DNA of 64,000 nucleotides, taken from positions 393,757 to 457,756 of the forward strand of contig JACKPB010000002.1 in assembly GCA_024233875.1 (NCBI GenBank), in the 5' to 3' direction. Below, in pieces: positions 18,252 to 26,627 of the stretch. Source of the stretch: Leptospiraceae bacterium. GTDB lineage: Bacteria; Spirochaetota; Leptospiria; Leptospirales; Leptospiraceae. Under the pieces are notes generated by a model. The model saw nothing but the letters and a program-made list of their open reading frames with translations. It was not told where the DNA came from and did not search any database. Numbering within the stretch: the first letter of the stretch is position 1; each line of letters begins with the position of its first letter. The position numbers were made by a program, and so were the translations under genes.

Positions 18252-19442
18252 ATGGAAGAACAAAAGATAGAAGACCTACTTGCAAAAGAACCAATCCGAA
18301 GATTGAAAATAAATGATTGTGAAGTCACACTTCTAGGAACTGCTCATATCTCACAAAAAAGTGTGGATGCTGTGGATATGCTGATTCGGACAGAGAATCC
18401 GGACACTGTCTGCATTGAGCTCTGCGATTCCCGTATGAAATCGGTAAAGAATCCCGAGCATTGGAAGCAGTTGGATATTTTTAAAGTGTTCAAAGATCGA
18501 AAAATGTATCTCCTTCTGGCAAGTATGATCCTTTCTTCCTTCCAGAAAAAATTGGGAAAAGGGGACATCAAACCGGGAGATGAAATGCGCAAAGCGATGA
18601 CTCTCGGAGAAGAGAGAAATCTGAAGATTGTTCCGGTAGATAGAGAGATCCAAACTACACTCAGGCGCGCTTGGGGCAATGTGAGTTTCTTTTCCAAGTC
18701 CTATTTGATTTCTGCTCTAATTTCTTCACTTTTAGTAAAAGAAGATGTTTCTGATGAAAAGATCGAAGAGATGAAATCCGACGACATGTTGAATGATCTC
18801 TTCTCCCAACTTCCCCATAAATTTGATCAGATCAAAAAAGTGATCATAGACGAGAGGGATCAGTTCCTGGCTCAAAAGATTCGTGATGCATCCAAAGATT
18901 CGAAGAAGCTTCTGGCAGTTGTGGGGGCGGGGCACCTCAAGGGAATCATGGACTATATTGAGACCGATCGGGAGATTCATGAACTCGATGAAATTCCAAA
19001 ACCCGGATTTTTTAGCAAAATCAGTTACTTCATCCTTCCGGCAATCATCCTCTCACTTCTCGCGTATACCGTCTACGATCTGGGTGCGGGGGCAGGTTTG
19101 GAGTTGGTGTACAGCTGGATTTTGGTCAAAGGTACACTTTCTGCTCTGGGGGCCTTGATTGCTCTGGCTCATCCATACTCCATTCTTCTAGCATTTCTGG
19201 CCGCTCCCATCGGAAATTTCAATCCGATCATCAAGCCGGGTTGGGTGGCGGCACTCTGTGAGTCCTGGTTGAGAAAGCCTCTGGTTGAAGATTTTGAAAA
19301 GATTGCGGATGATTCCGAACATTTTTCCGGATATTGGAAGAATCGTGTGATACGAATCTTCCTGGTTTTGTTGCTTCCTCAGCTCGGGAGTAGCATCGGG
19401 ACTTTTATTGTGACTATGAAAGGTTTTCGGGAATTGCTGTAA
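18252..19442 (+). CDS. TraB/PrgY family protein
   Basis: A 396-residue protein of the TraB/PrgY/GumN superfamily. The N-terminal domain contains VTLLGTAHISQKSV and VCIELCDSR, with the conserved His and Glu thought to form a metal-dependent protease-like site, and VGAGHLKGI carries the GxGH motif. The C-terminal 130 residues hold several hydrophobic segments. PrgY of Enterococcus inactivates peptide pheromone; substrates elsewhere are unknown. It is a single gene followed by a bidirectional terminator hairpin. Confidence 0.85.
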   Translation: MEEQKIEDLLAKEPIRRLKINDCEVTLLGTAHISQKSVDAVDMLIRTENPDTVCIELCDSRMKSVKNPEHWKQLDIFKVFKDRKMYLLLASMILSSFQKKLGKGDIKPGDEMRKAMTLGEERNLKIVPVDREIQTTLRRAWGNVSFFSKSYLISALISSLLVKEDVSDEKIEEMKSDDMLNDLFSQLPHKFDQIKKVIIDERDQFLAQKIRDASKDSKKLLAVVGAGHLKGIMDYIETDREIHELDEIPKPGFFSKISYFILPAIILSLLAYTVYDLGAGAGLELVYSWILVKGTLSALGALIALAHPYSILLAFLAAPIGNFNPIIKPGWVAALCESWLRKPLVEDFEKIADDSEHFSGYWKNRVIRIFLVLLLPQLGSSIGTFIVTMKGFRELL

Positions 19443-19453
19443 GAAAAATCTCC

Positions 19454-19475
19454 ACGGGATGGAAAGATCCCGTGA
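19454..19475. terminator. bidirectional intrinsic terminator
   Basis: A perfect 8-bp stem (19454-19461 with 19468-19475) and 6-base loop between two convergent genes. An A-tract lies on the left (19445-19449) and GAATTTTT follows on the right, so it can stop transcription of both the TraB gene and the minus-strand nucleotidyltransferase-like gene. Confidence 0.7.
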
Positions 19476-19501
19476 GACTGAATTTTTAGAGAGGTCGTTG
19501 C

Positions 19502-20269
19502 TTAGACAAATTTCTCGATCTTCCCCAGATATTCATCCTGTTCTTCGAGGGATTGTTGAAATTTGGTGAGTTGTTCATCCAGAAAACTGGAGTTGAAGTA
19601 GTAGCGGCAACGTTTCAGGAGATGAAAGTCATCGTAGATACCGGCCAGATTGACCACTTCTTCTGGTAGATAGGCACTGTACATCTCCTTGGTCATCTTC
19701 GAGAGATAGGGGGGGATGTCCATATGGGCAAGCTCGATAGGAGAAAGATCCTCCATGATCATAATGATCCAGTTCTGAAGAGTGAGGGCGAGCATCTTTT
19801 CCAATCGGTTTAGGTTGTCGATTTCGTTTCTGGGTTCGAGACGCTTGAAAAAGCGAAGTCTCTTTTCAATATAAGACTGTAGGATATCAAAATCAATGCT
19901 ATCATTTCGAATCTCCTGCCATCTCTCTTTGAGATCATTGAAAAGATTGTGTCCGAATACAGGCTGTCCGAGTTCCATCAGATGAACTGCTGTGGGTTCA
20001 AAGATCTCCATTCTGTATTGAAACGTGGTTCGATCTCCGGAAATCAGATCCACTTCATATTCAGTAGAATCCTTTAGAATCGAAGAGATTTCCTGAATGA
20101 AAGAACTTCTGAGCTGATCTTTTCCGTCGCCAATGAGAAAGAAATTTATATCTGATTGGATGTTGAAATCACCTCTTTCCCGGGATCCATAAAATACAAT
20201 AGAAAACGGATGGATAGATTGTATGTGTGATAATTTTTTTTGTATGTGTTTTATCTGGTTTGGGTCCAT
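19502..20269 (-). CDS. nucleotidyltransferase-like protein with altered DxD
   Basis: A 255-residue soluble protein. The N-terminal 110 residues have the pol-beta/MNT nucleotidyltransferase layout: YGSRERGDFNIQSDINFF, followed by a third acidic site in EYEVDLIS. The usual GS...DxD is DxN here (SDIN), which may impair metal binding. The C-terminal half is helical, similar to HEPN-type helical partners of MNT domains, though I see no RxxxxH signature. It starts 1 base after the small upstream gene and is probably co-expressed with it. Function unknown. Confidence 0.6.
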   Translation of the reverse strand: MDPNQIKHIQKKLSHIQSIHPFSIVFYGSRERGDFNIQSDINFFLIGDGKDQLRSSFIQEISSILKDSTEYEVDLISGDRTTFQYRMEIFEPTAVHLMELGQPVFGHNLFNDLKERWQEIRNDSIDFDILQSYIEKRLRFFKRLEPRNEIDNLNRLEKMLALTLQNWIIMIMEDLSPIELAHMDIPPYLSKMTKEMYSAYLPEEVVNLAGIYDDFHLLKRCRYYFNSSFLDEQLTKFQQSLEEQDEYLGKIEKFV

Positions 20270-20270
20270 T

Positions 20271-20477
20271 TTACTCGAAGAATAACTTCATCCTTGCTAA
20301 ATTTTCTAAAATTGCTTTGTATGCCTTGTCCCTATCCTCAGAGCTTCGAAAGGGTAGGGACTTTATATTGTTTAGATCATGGTAGATTATCTCTATAGTG
20401 GGGTTATTGGGATTTTTCTTAATGGTGGAAACATAATCCAAATTGATTACTTCCGTATCTCCTAGTTTTAACCACAT
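20271..20477 (-). CDS. small unknown protein upstream of nucleotidyltransferase-like gene
   Basis: A 68-residue protein beginning MWLKLGDTEVINLDYVSTIKK, with a beta-rich first half and a helical end. It has a GGAG ribosome-binding site upstream and ends 1 base before the next gene, supporting translation. It resembles small PH-like/DUF proteins of the form 'WI...VN...V..I' but I cannot name a family. Confidence 0.55.
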   Translation of the reverse strand: MWLKLGDTEVINLDYVSTIKKNPNNPTIEIIYHDLNNIKSLPFRSSEDRDKAYKAILENLARMKLFFE

Positions 20478-20805
20478 TCCATTGACTCCTTCGCTCTACT
20501 TGGGGTTGATATTTCAAAGAATATTAAAATGAGTTTTCTTATCATTCATTTTTTCAGTTCCCTCTCGAGAAAGAGATAGAATTTTTTCAGGTCTAAGCCC
20601 TGTTATTGAGAACTTATTGACATGCAAAATAAATTTATTATGTCCTTTATCGTTATTCATTAATTGATTAATCTGTTTAGGATAGTTAAATACTGATTGT
20701 TCAGAAATAATTAATTTAGTTCATTCTAATATACTATTGAGCTGATTTCTGAATTCAATTGAAGGATTGCTTTACAAAAAAATGGAAGGTAAAAATTATC
20801 CTAAC
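20478..20805. other. divergent intergenic region
   Basis: About 330 AT-rich bases between two divergent genes. They must contain both promoters; I see no conserved ORF, RNA gene or strong palindrome. Confidence 0.4.
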
Positions 20806-21525
20806 ATGAGTAAAAATTTGGCAATCATTCCTGCATACAACGAAGAAGAAACTATCGAAGAAGTAGTGAGGCATTCTATTCAGCACTCTGAGGTTTGTGT
20901 GGTCAACGATGCTTCCAAAGATCGAACACCGGAGATCCTGGCCGCATTGAAAAAAGAATTTCCGGATACTCTTCACATCATCCATCACGAGAAAAACACA
21001 CATATCCCCGGAGGTGTTCAGGATGGGATGAAGTTTGCACTTCAGGGTGAGTATGACTATGTAGTCACGATGGATGCCGGGATGAGTCACGATCCCAATG
21101 CTCTCCCTCAGTTTTTCAATGCAGAGCACTGCGATTTGCTGATCGGAAAGCGGGAAAAGGTGGAAGGCGTTCCCCTCTATCGGAGGATGATTTCGTATCT
21201 TGCTGCCAGAGTGATGAACTATTGTATTTCGGAAGGGATATTTGATCTCTTCGGGCCGGGGATTGCAGATTGTACTTCGGGCTTCAGGAGATATTCAAAA
21301 AAGGCATATAGTTTTATTGCAAACCAAAAGCTGGAATCGATTGCCTTTGATTTTCATATGGAAGCTCTGGCTCTTACCTATCGAAATGGTGGAAGTGTAA
21401 GAGAGATAGGGATTCACTATAAGTTTTCCAATTCCTCTTTCAATAAGAAAGTCTTGAAGTTGGCGATAGACTTTGCTCTCAAACTATTGAAAAGAAAGTG
21501 GGGGATGGGAAGAACTTCCAATTGA
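20806..21525 (+). CDS. GT2 family glycosyltransferase (polyprenol-phosphate sugar synthase-like)
   Basis: A 239-residue soluble glycosyltransferase of family 2. The N-terminus has AIIPAYNEEETIEEVV and CVVNDASKDRTPEIL (the nucleotide-sugar-binding Asp), then VVTMDAGMSHDPNAL as the DXD-like metal site, and DCTSGFRRYSKKAY typical of polyprenol-phosphate mannose/glucose synthases. The C-terminal basic helix may contact the membrane. Start choice is uncertain: ATG 20806 gives the usual short N-terminus; ATG 20782 or TTG 20767 would add 8 or 13 residues, and none has a well-placed ribosome-binding site. It could supply lipid-linked sugar to GT-C enzymes such as those at 13-16 kb. Confidence 0.78.
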   Translation: MSKNLAIIPAYNEEETIEEVVRHSIQHSEVCVVNDASKDRTPEILAALKKEFPDTLHIIHHEKNTHIPGGVQDGMKFALQGEYDYVVTMDAGMSHDPNALPQFFNAEHCDLLIGKREKVEGVPLYRRMISYLAARVMNYCISEGIFDLFGPGIADCTSGFRRYSKKAYSFIANQKLESIAFDFHMEALALTYRNGGSVREIGIHYKFSNSSFNKKVLKLAIDFALKLLKRKWGMGRTSN

Positions 21526-21527
21526 GT

Positions 21528-21542
21528 CCTGCCCCGGGCAGG
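21528..21542. terminator. GC-rich hairpin after GT2 gene
   Basis: A 15-base palindromic hairpin (stem CCTGCC/GGCAGG with a 3-base loop) begins 3 bases after the GT2 stop and lies between convergent genes. No T-run follows, so termination is only inferred. Confidence 0.4.
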
Positions 21543-21588
21543 AAAGGATTTCGATCCAGCTCAGGCAGATAGGTGGGAAAGGAACGCC

Positions 21589-21828
21589 TTAGGGGTGAGA
21601 TGATTTGTTGTCACAGGAAGGTCTGATTCCCAAAAAATACAGGATATTAGAGAGTATACAGAATCCTGTAAGGGACAGGATCACCAGATTGATACCCACA
21701 AGGAAGTTCAGGAGATAGAAATAGGAATTTACATAAGTTCCGAGGATGATCCCCGCGAGCGAGAAAACTCCTGCTACCAGATTGATGATTCTTTCCATGT
21801 GCCATTTGTCTACTTTTGCAAAGTACAT
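21589..21828 (-). CDS. DUF2892 (YgaP-type) membrane protein
   Basis: A 79-residue protein with two transmembrane helices. MERIINLVAGVFSLAGIILG is the typical start of DUF2892, the membrane module found alone or fused to rhodanese in YgaP and associated with sulfide/persulfide handling. The second helix (about 47-68) contains FCILSNILYFLGIRP, the conserved C-P-x-Y-like end of the family in altered form. An AAGGAG ribosome-binding site and a strong inverted-repeat operator lie immediately upstream. A nine-residue extension precedes the usual MERIINL start; internal initiation there is possible. Confidence 0.78.
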   Translation of the reverse strand: MYFAKVDKWHMERIINLVAGVFSLAGIILGTYVNSYFYLLNFLVGINLVILSLTGFCILSNILYFLGIRPSCDNKSSHP

Positions 21829-21842
21829 AAACTCTCCTTTTT

Positions 21843-21869
21843 GTATACCTTATAGGGTATAGGGTATAC
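21843..21869 (-). promoter_or_regulatory. CsoR/CstR-like operator upstream of DUF2892 gene
   Basis: An inverted repeat GTATACC (21843-21849) / GGTATAC (21863-21869), with a nested 16-base near-palindrome at 21845-21860 (7 of 8 pairs) and a tandem TAGGGTA. It lies 15-41 bases before the ATG. ATACCC/GGGTAT palindromes are typical operators for CsoR-family (CsoR/CstR/FrmR) repressors, and persulfide-responsive CstR commonly controls rhodanese and DUF2892 genes. The regulator itself is not in the window. Confidence 0.55.
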
Positions 21870-22163
21870 TGTCCAGTAAAAAATCTTTGGTTTGTGGGAT
21901 ATTAATTTTCAGTGTGAATCTGATATGCCGATTTCTTACCGAGAACATTTCCGTTTTTGAAATTAGACCGAGAGAGAAAGAGATCAATATTGTGGAGGGA
22001 AAAAATGTCTGAACTTTGATTTATGTGATTCAATGATTACCATGATCTCAAAATTAGAGAAAATCTTTACAATACAAAATCATAGAAATCACAAGAATCA
22101 AAAAAATCATGGTGCTGATTGTGGCCTGAGTGAAAATGAAATGGATTTCAGGAAACTATGGTA
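21870..22163. other. intergenic stretch
   Basis: About 295 bases between the DUF2892 operator and the 3' end of the large cyclase gene. I see no credible coding region, RNA gene or terminator with a T-run. Confidence 0.4.
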
Positions 22164-25100
22164 TCAAGTAGATCTATGCTCGGAACTGGAATAGAGTTCC
22201 CAGAAGTCTTCGTTGGGGGTAATTTTGTCGCCTTCTTTGGAGAGTTCTAATTTGATTCCATTTACAAAATACATGTCTACCTCTCCCTTATTCTTCGCAT
22301 TTACTTTTCCCCTGTATTCACAATCAAAATACTCTTTGATGAGTTCATAGGTTGTGCCGCTGATATTGATTCTCCCCGGGATTCCGCTTGATTCCATTCG
22401 ACTTGCTGTATTGACAGTATCCCCCCAGACATCATAAGCAAATTTTTTCTCACCTATGACTCCTGCTATTAAGGGACCGGTGTGGATTCCCAGACGAATC
22501 TCCCAATAGGGAAAGCCCTGGGATTCCTTGATGCTCTTCATCATATTCATAAAGTTTTGAATCTCAATGGCGGCCAGTACACTATCAATGGCATGGCTGG
22601 AATTGATTCTGGGAATTCCCCCCGCGCACATGTAGCTGTCGCCTATCGTTTTTAATTTTTCGAGTCTGAATCTCTCGGTGATTTTATCAAACTGCACAAA
22701 GCAGGCGTCCAATTCTTTGACCAATTCTCCGGGACTCATGGACTCTGCGATTTGAGTGAATCCTTTGAAATCAGTGAAGAGCACGCTTACAGAATCAAAG
22801 AGAACCGGTTCGGCAGCACCTTTTTCTTTTAGTTCTTTGGCTACATCAAAGGGAAGGATATTCAGAAGAAGTTTTTCTGATTTGTGCTGTTCTTCCTGGA
22901 CCTGACGGAAGAGTTTGGAACCGTAAATGATTCCTGTGATCTGTTCTCCCAGAATCGAAAGACGGGAAATGTCATCACGGGAGAGAATCAACTCACCTTC
23001 ATTAGAAAAATCCAATACTCCAATGGGTTCATTTTGAAGGATTAGGGGGATCATAAGAAAGGATTGCATTTTCACTTTTTCAATGACAAACTCTTCTTCT
23101 TTTGTGATACCGAATTTCTTAATCTTAGGTAAATAGAACGGACGTTGTGCGTGAATCGCCAATGCATGTGCACCCTTTACGTCAGTTATGGGGACTTTCA
23201 TCTCATAAATCAAATCAATGATGTCCTGATCTATGCTTTCCGGGAAGGATGCATCTAAAAGGATCAAATGTTTTTTGTCGGGTGAGACTCCGTAAAGTGC
23301 AAACTGGTAGATCTTGAAGTTGTGAAGAACATAAGCCATCACTTTCTTCATTATGATTTTCAAATCCAATTCTTCATTGAGACTTTTGATCAATTTATTT
23401 AAATCTTCTGTTTCCTGCTTCTGTCTTTGGATTTCTTTTCGGGCAAGAACAGCTTTTTCTTTTTCTTCCTGGACCTGACGGAAGAGTTTGGAACCGTAGA
23501 TGATCCCGGCAAGTTGTTCTCCTAGAATAGACATGCGGTTGATTTGATCTTTGGGGATATCCATTCTCTCTTCATTGAAGAGATCCAAAATCCCGATCGG
23601 TTCATTTTGCAGGGATAGAGGAATCATCAAAAAAGATTCTATACGAAACTTTTGAATCACAAACAATTCTTCCGGAGTAGTTTTGGAGAGAATTTTGGGA
23701 GATTGAACATTCGCTACAAAGAATGGTCGTTTGGATCTAAATGTAAAACTATGTGCTCCCAGATCCGAATTCAGAGGGATGTTGAAGTCTAAGATCTTCT
23801 TTCTATCTTCCTCGTTGACATAGGGAGGAAATGTATTCTCAATGAGTGTAATACCATTTTTTTCCTCATTCATAACGTAAAGCCCGAAGTGGATGATTCC
23901 GAATGTATGCTTCACATAGTCCATTACCTTTTTCATTATAACATTCAGATCGAGTTCTTCATTGAGCCTTTTGATCAATTTATTTAGCTCTTCTGTTTCT
24001 TTCTTCTGCCTGGAAGTTTCCTTTTGAGCCGCGATTGCTCTTTCCTTTTCCTCTGAGAGTTCTACTGTCCTCAGAGCGACCTGTTTTTCCAGGTTTTCAG
24101 AGAGGTACTCAACCTGAGAAAAGGCTTTGGAAAGTAGTTTGGAAAGGACAAAAGCCTGAGAAAAATTGAACAGAAAGAAGCCGAAAGGAGCGAGGACGAT
24201 CGAGTTGATGATGAAATTGTAATACAAAATATCATTTACTGTTGCCAAAACAAATAGGATCCATCCGATAAGGATTAAATTGGCTCCCTGTCTTTTGTTT
24301 CGGGCGGCAAAGATCAGGACATACATGGCATAGATTGCGGATAGAACCATAAAAACCTGGAAAGCCACTACAGTCTTTGAAAACTCGGAACTGGGCAAAG
24401 TCAAAACGGGTAAGCAGAAAAGAAGTCCGATGATACCGAAGATTTTAGAGTTTCTGTACGGAAACTCATTGGGGTAGAGGGTTTGTAAAAAAATTGAAAA
24501 AATAGGGACGGCTAGATAAAAACTTAAGTATTCCAAACGAAAAAGAAGATTCCAATAGTCCGGTAGGAGATTGTAGAGATAACCTTCACCTGCCAAAAAG
24601 ATTCGAAAGCAAATCAATAAAGAGTAAATACCAAACCAGATAGTGTGTTTGTCTTTTCTTCTCAGGATAAACAATCCTACATGGTAAATCCCCATAAAAA
24701 GAAGACTTCCGAATAAGAAAAAATCCAAAAACTGCTTTCGGAAAGTTGCGTATTGAAAGTCTACCATCCTACCGATTTGAAAGGGCTCCCAGATTCCGCC
24801 GTTTCTGTGGTGATAGTTAGATACATGTATCAAAATAGTAAATTCCGTATCGGAATCTTTTAAAGGAAAGTATGACTTATTGTATCCCGGTGAGGATTGG
24901 GCTTCGATGGGGGAGACCTTTCCGCCTCCTGTGATTCTTTCTCCATTTACAAAGATTTCATAGGCTGAGCCTATAAAATTAGTTTTGATACAGAGTTGGG
25001 GTTCGGGCTTTTCGAGTAGAATTTTTAATTCATAGGTTCCGAAGCCTTTGCCGGGAAGTTTCTGTCCTTTGACTTCCAGATCATTCCATTTTTTCGGAAC

Positions 25101-25397
25101 TGTTAGGAGAACGGGAGGAGATAGAGAACAATTCTCCGTGCAATCGGTTGGAATCAATTCATTCCAATAAAACTTCCAATCTCCTTTGAGATTGAGTAGC
25201 CCGTCTTTTTCAAAATCATATTCTTTTCCTGATGACTTGCGAAGATCGAGAGTACCGTTGGAAACCAGTCTTTCAACTTTCTTTTCCTTGGAACAGGATG
25301 GAAGAAATGCAAATATTGAAAAAAATAAGAGAATAATTGAGGATCTTTTTAGAAATTGTTTCTTTATTTCACAATACTTCCTCAAGTTCAAATTCAT
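22164..25397 (-). CDS. 7TM-DISM / GAF-GAF adenylate cyclase
   Basis: A 1077-residue receptor cyclase. Residues 1-35 are a signal/lipoprotein-like segment (FLPSCSKEKK). A 7TMR-DISM extracellular sensory domain (about 50-205) follows, then a seven-helix 7TMR-DISM membrane domain (about 215-420), a coiled coil, a GAF domain (about 490-650), a repeated linker, a second GAF domain (about 680-840), and a class III cyclase domain (about 865-1050). Cyclase motifs are LFTDFKGFT and IGDSYMCAGG (metal Asp), KLKTIGD (adenine-selecting Lys) and YDVWGDTVNTASRM (Asp, Asn, Arg). cAMP is the predicted product. The two linker-GAF units are a recent in-frame duplication: 35 identical bases recur exactly 191 codons apart. 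It is apparently monocistronic. Confidence 0.88.
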   Translation of the reverse strand: MNLNLRKYCEIKKQFLKRSSIILLFFSIFAFLPSCSKEKKVERLVSNGTLDLRKSSGKEYDFEKDGLLNLKGDWKFYWNELIPTDCTENCSLSPPVLLTVPKKWNDLEVKGQKLPGKGFGTYELKILLEKPEPQLCIKTNFIGSAYEIFVNGERITGGGKVSPIEAQSSPGYNKSYFPLKDSDTEFTILIHVSNYHHRNGGIWEPFQIGRMVDFQYATFRKQFLDFFLFGSLLFMGIYHVGLFILRRKDKHTIWFGIYSLLICFRIFLAGEGYLYNLLPDYWNLLFRLEYLSFYLAVPIFSIFLQTLYPNEFPYRNSKIFGIIGLLFCLPVLTLPSSEFSKTVVAFQVFMVLSAIYAMYVLIFAARNKRQGANLILIGWILFVLATVNDILYYNFIINSIVLAPFGFFLFNFSQAFVLSKLLSKAFSQVEYLSENLEKQVALRTVELSEEKERAIAAQKETSRQKKETEELNKLIKRLNEELDLNVIMKKVMDYVKHTFGIIHFGLYVMNEEKNGITLIENTFPPYVNEEDRKKILDFNIPLNSDLGAHSFTFRSKRPFFVANVQSPKILSKTTPEELFVIQKFRIESFLMIPLSLQNEPIGILDLFNEERMDIPKDQINRMSILGEQLAGIIYGSKLFRQVQEEKEKAVLARKEIQRQKQETEDLNKLIKSLNEELDLKIIMKKVMAYVLHNFKIYQFALYGVSPDKKHLILLDASFPESIDQDIIDLIYEMKVPITDVKGAHALAIHAQRPFYLPKIKKFGITKEEEFVIEKVKMQSFLMIPLILQNEPIGVLDFSNEGELILSRDDISRLSILGEQITGIIYGSKLFRQVQEEQHKSEKLLLNILPFDVAKELKEKGAAEPVLFDSVSVLFTDFKGFTQIAESMSPGELVKELDACFVQFDKITERFRLEKLKTIGDSYMCAGGIPRINSSHAIDSVLAAIEIQNFMNMMKSIKESQGFPYWEIRLGIHTGPLIAGVIGEKKFAYDVWGDTVNTASRMESSGIPGRINISGTTYELIKEYFDCEYRGKVNAKNKGEVDMYFVNGIKLELSKEGDKITPNEDFWELYSSSEHRST

Positions 25398-25494
25398 GTT
25401 GTCAAATAATAGGGAAAGATAGGGGAAATCTACTCTTTTTCGTTAGAAAAACCAAATCACATTCTATTTTTTCTTTTTCGAAGGTAAGTTTAAG

Positions 25495-25571
25495 GCGCCT
25501 CTAAAAACCCCTTAGCAGGGCTTTGTAGAGGTGGGATTTGCTAGGGGTTGCACCTCAAACCCCGCTTTTTT
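25495..25571. repeat. nested palindromic element with terminator potential
   Basis: A compact GC-rich element in an otherwise AT-rich 307-base gap. CCTCTA (25498-25503) pairs with TAGAGG (25526-25531). A 12/11-base arm pair (25506-25517 with 25539-25549, one bulge) overlaps it. GGGGTT (25544-25549) pairs with AACCCC (25558-25563), followed by GC and six T on the plus strand. On the minus strand it ends in TTTTT after the large hairpin, so it can terminate the methyltransferase transcript. Mutually exclusive foldings are possible. It could be a dispersed intergenic repeat. Confidence 0.5.
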
Positions 25572-25704
25572 CAAGAAATATTGAAAAACTTTTAAAATAT
25601 TGTTTATTTCAAAATCTAAAAAAGGGTGAATAGACGTTCCCATTAAATCATTCCTGATCCTGAAGCCTCCGGAAATAAATTAATGATTTAGAAATGCAAA
25701 TTCC

Positions 25705-26562
25705 TCAGGTGGAAGCGATGAGTATTTCTTCTCCGCTGGCAGGATCGAGACCATCTGCTCTTTCTTTGAAGTAAGAATCTACAATGTCCTTTTTAGAGAT
25801 GGTTTGAGCTGATTGGAAACCGGCTTGTTTGGCTAAATCCAAAATCTCTTCGGGCCGGAAGAAGCTTCGGAAAGGTGTGCCCGACCTTTCTGCTCCCCGG
25901 ATAGAAATCTCCAATAATTCCCGGTCTTCGTCTTCGACTAAATCTTTTGGAATGAGGTAGGTATAGGCTAGGGTGGAGCCGGGGGAGAGTTCCGAAACCT
26001 GACGTAGGGTAGAAAGATTGCCTTCATGTGTGAGGTAGAGACTGACTCCGGTGCAGGAGATCACGGAAGGTTTCTTCCTGTCAAATCCGGATTCAATGAG
26101 TTTCTCGATCCAATTCTCCTTTTCGAAATCCACGGGTACAAATCTAAGCCATTGCGGAACACCGTATCCTGTATCACGAAGTCGGTTTTGTTTCCAGATC
26201 TGAGTCTCCTGTTTATCGATTTCAAAAATCTTGAGCTTGGAAGCCAGGTCTGAATTGCGTTGTGCAAAAGTATCCAGTCCCGCACCGAGAATCACATATT
26301 GTTCGACTCCCATTATGTATTGATTGATCATTAAATCTTCTACAAAACGTGCACGGGCGGCTATCGACAAACGAACTCTCCGTGTGAAATGGAGATCCAT
26401 GTCGGGACGACCTTCCCAGCCATCCTCAGGGTCTGCCAGTTCCAGACCTATCCGATCATCCAAAATCGGAGGGGAGGGATCGGATTGAACATGTAGCGCC
26501 CTCCAGAGAGCGGTTCGAATAGCTGAACTATCAGGTTTGCCGGTGGGTTCTTGATTACTCAT
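25705..26562 (-). CDS. SAM-dependent methyltransferase, TIGR00027/LCM family
   Basis: A 285-residue class I methyltransferase. YVILGAGLDTFAQR is the SAM-binding loop typical of the TIGR00027 branch of the leucine carboxyl methyltransferase superfamily, preceded by IAARARFVEDLM and followed by IFEIDKQETQIWK (acidic ribose-binding residue) and SCTGVSLYLTHEG. The substrate is unknown; these proteins are expanded in mycobacteria and leptospires. It is a single gene divergent from nothing close, with a palindromic terminator-like element downstream. Confidence 0.82.
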   Translation of the reverse strand: MSNQEPTGKPDSSAIRTALWRALHVQSDPSPPILDDRIGLELADPEDGWEGRPDMDLHFTRRVRLSIAARARFVEDLMINQYIMGVEQYVILGAGLDTFAQRNSDLASKLKIFEIDKQETQIWKQNRLRDTGYGVPQWLRFVPVDFEKENWIEKLIESGFDRKKPSVISCTGVSLYLTHEGNLSTLRQVSELSPGSTLAYTYLIPKDLVEDEDRELLEISIRGAERSGTPFRSFFRPEEILDLAKQAGFQSAQTISKKDIVDSYFKERADGLDPASGEEILIAST

Positions 26563-26627
26563 GAAAAAATTTGTCTACCAAATCCTAGGGAATGTCAAGT
26601 CTATTCAATATCTTATTGGGAATTAGG

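Noticed and set aside
18038..18328. Minus-strand 96-codon frame covering the cheD/TraB gap
   Set aside because: It overlaps the start of the well-supported TraB gene, and its translation has no recognisable pattern.
26061..26285. Second minus-strand frame inside the methyltransferase gene
   Set aside because: Fully nested in another frame of a gene with clear SAM-binding motifs; a shadow.
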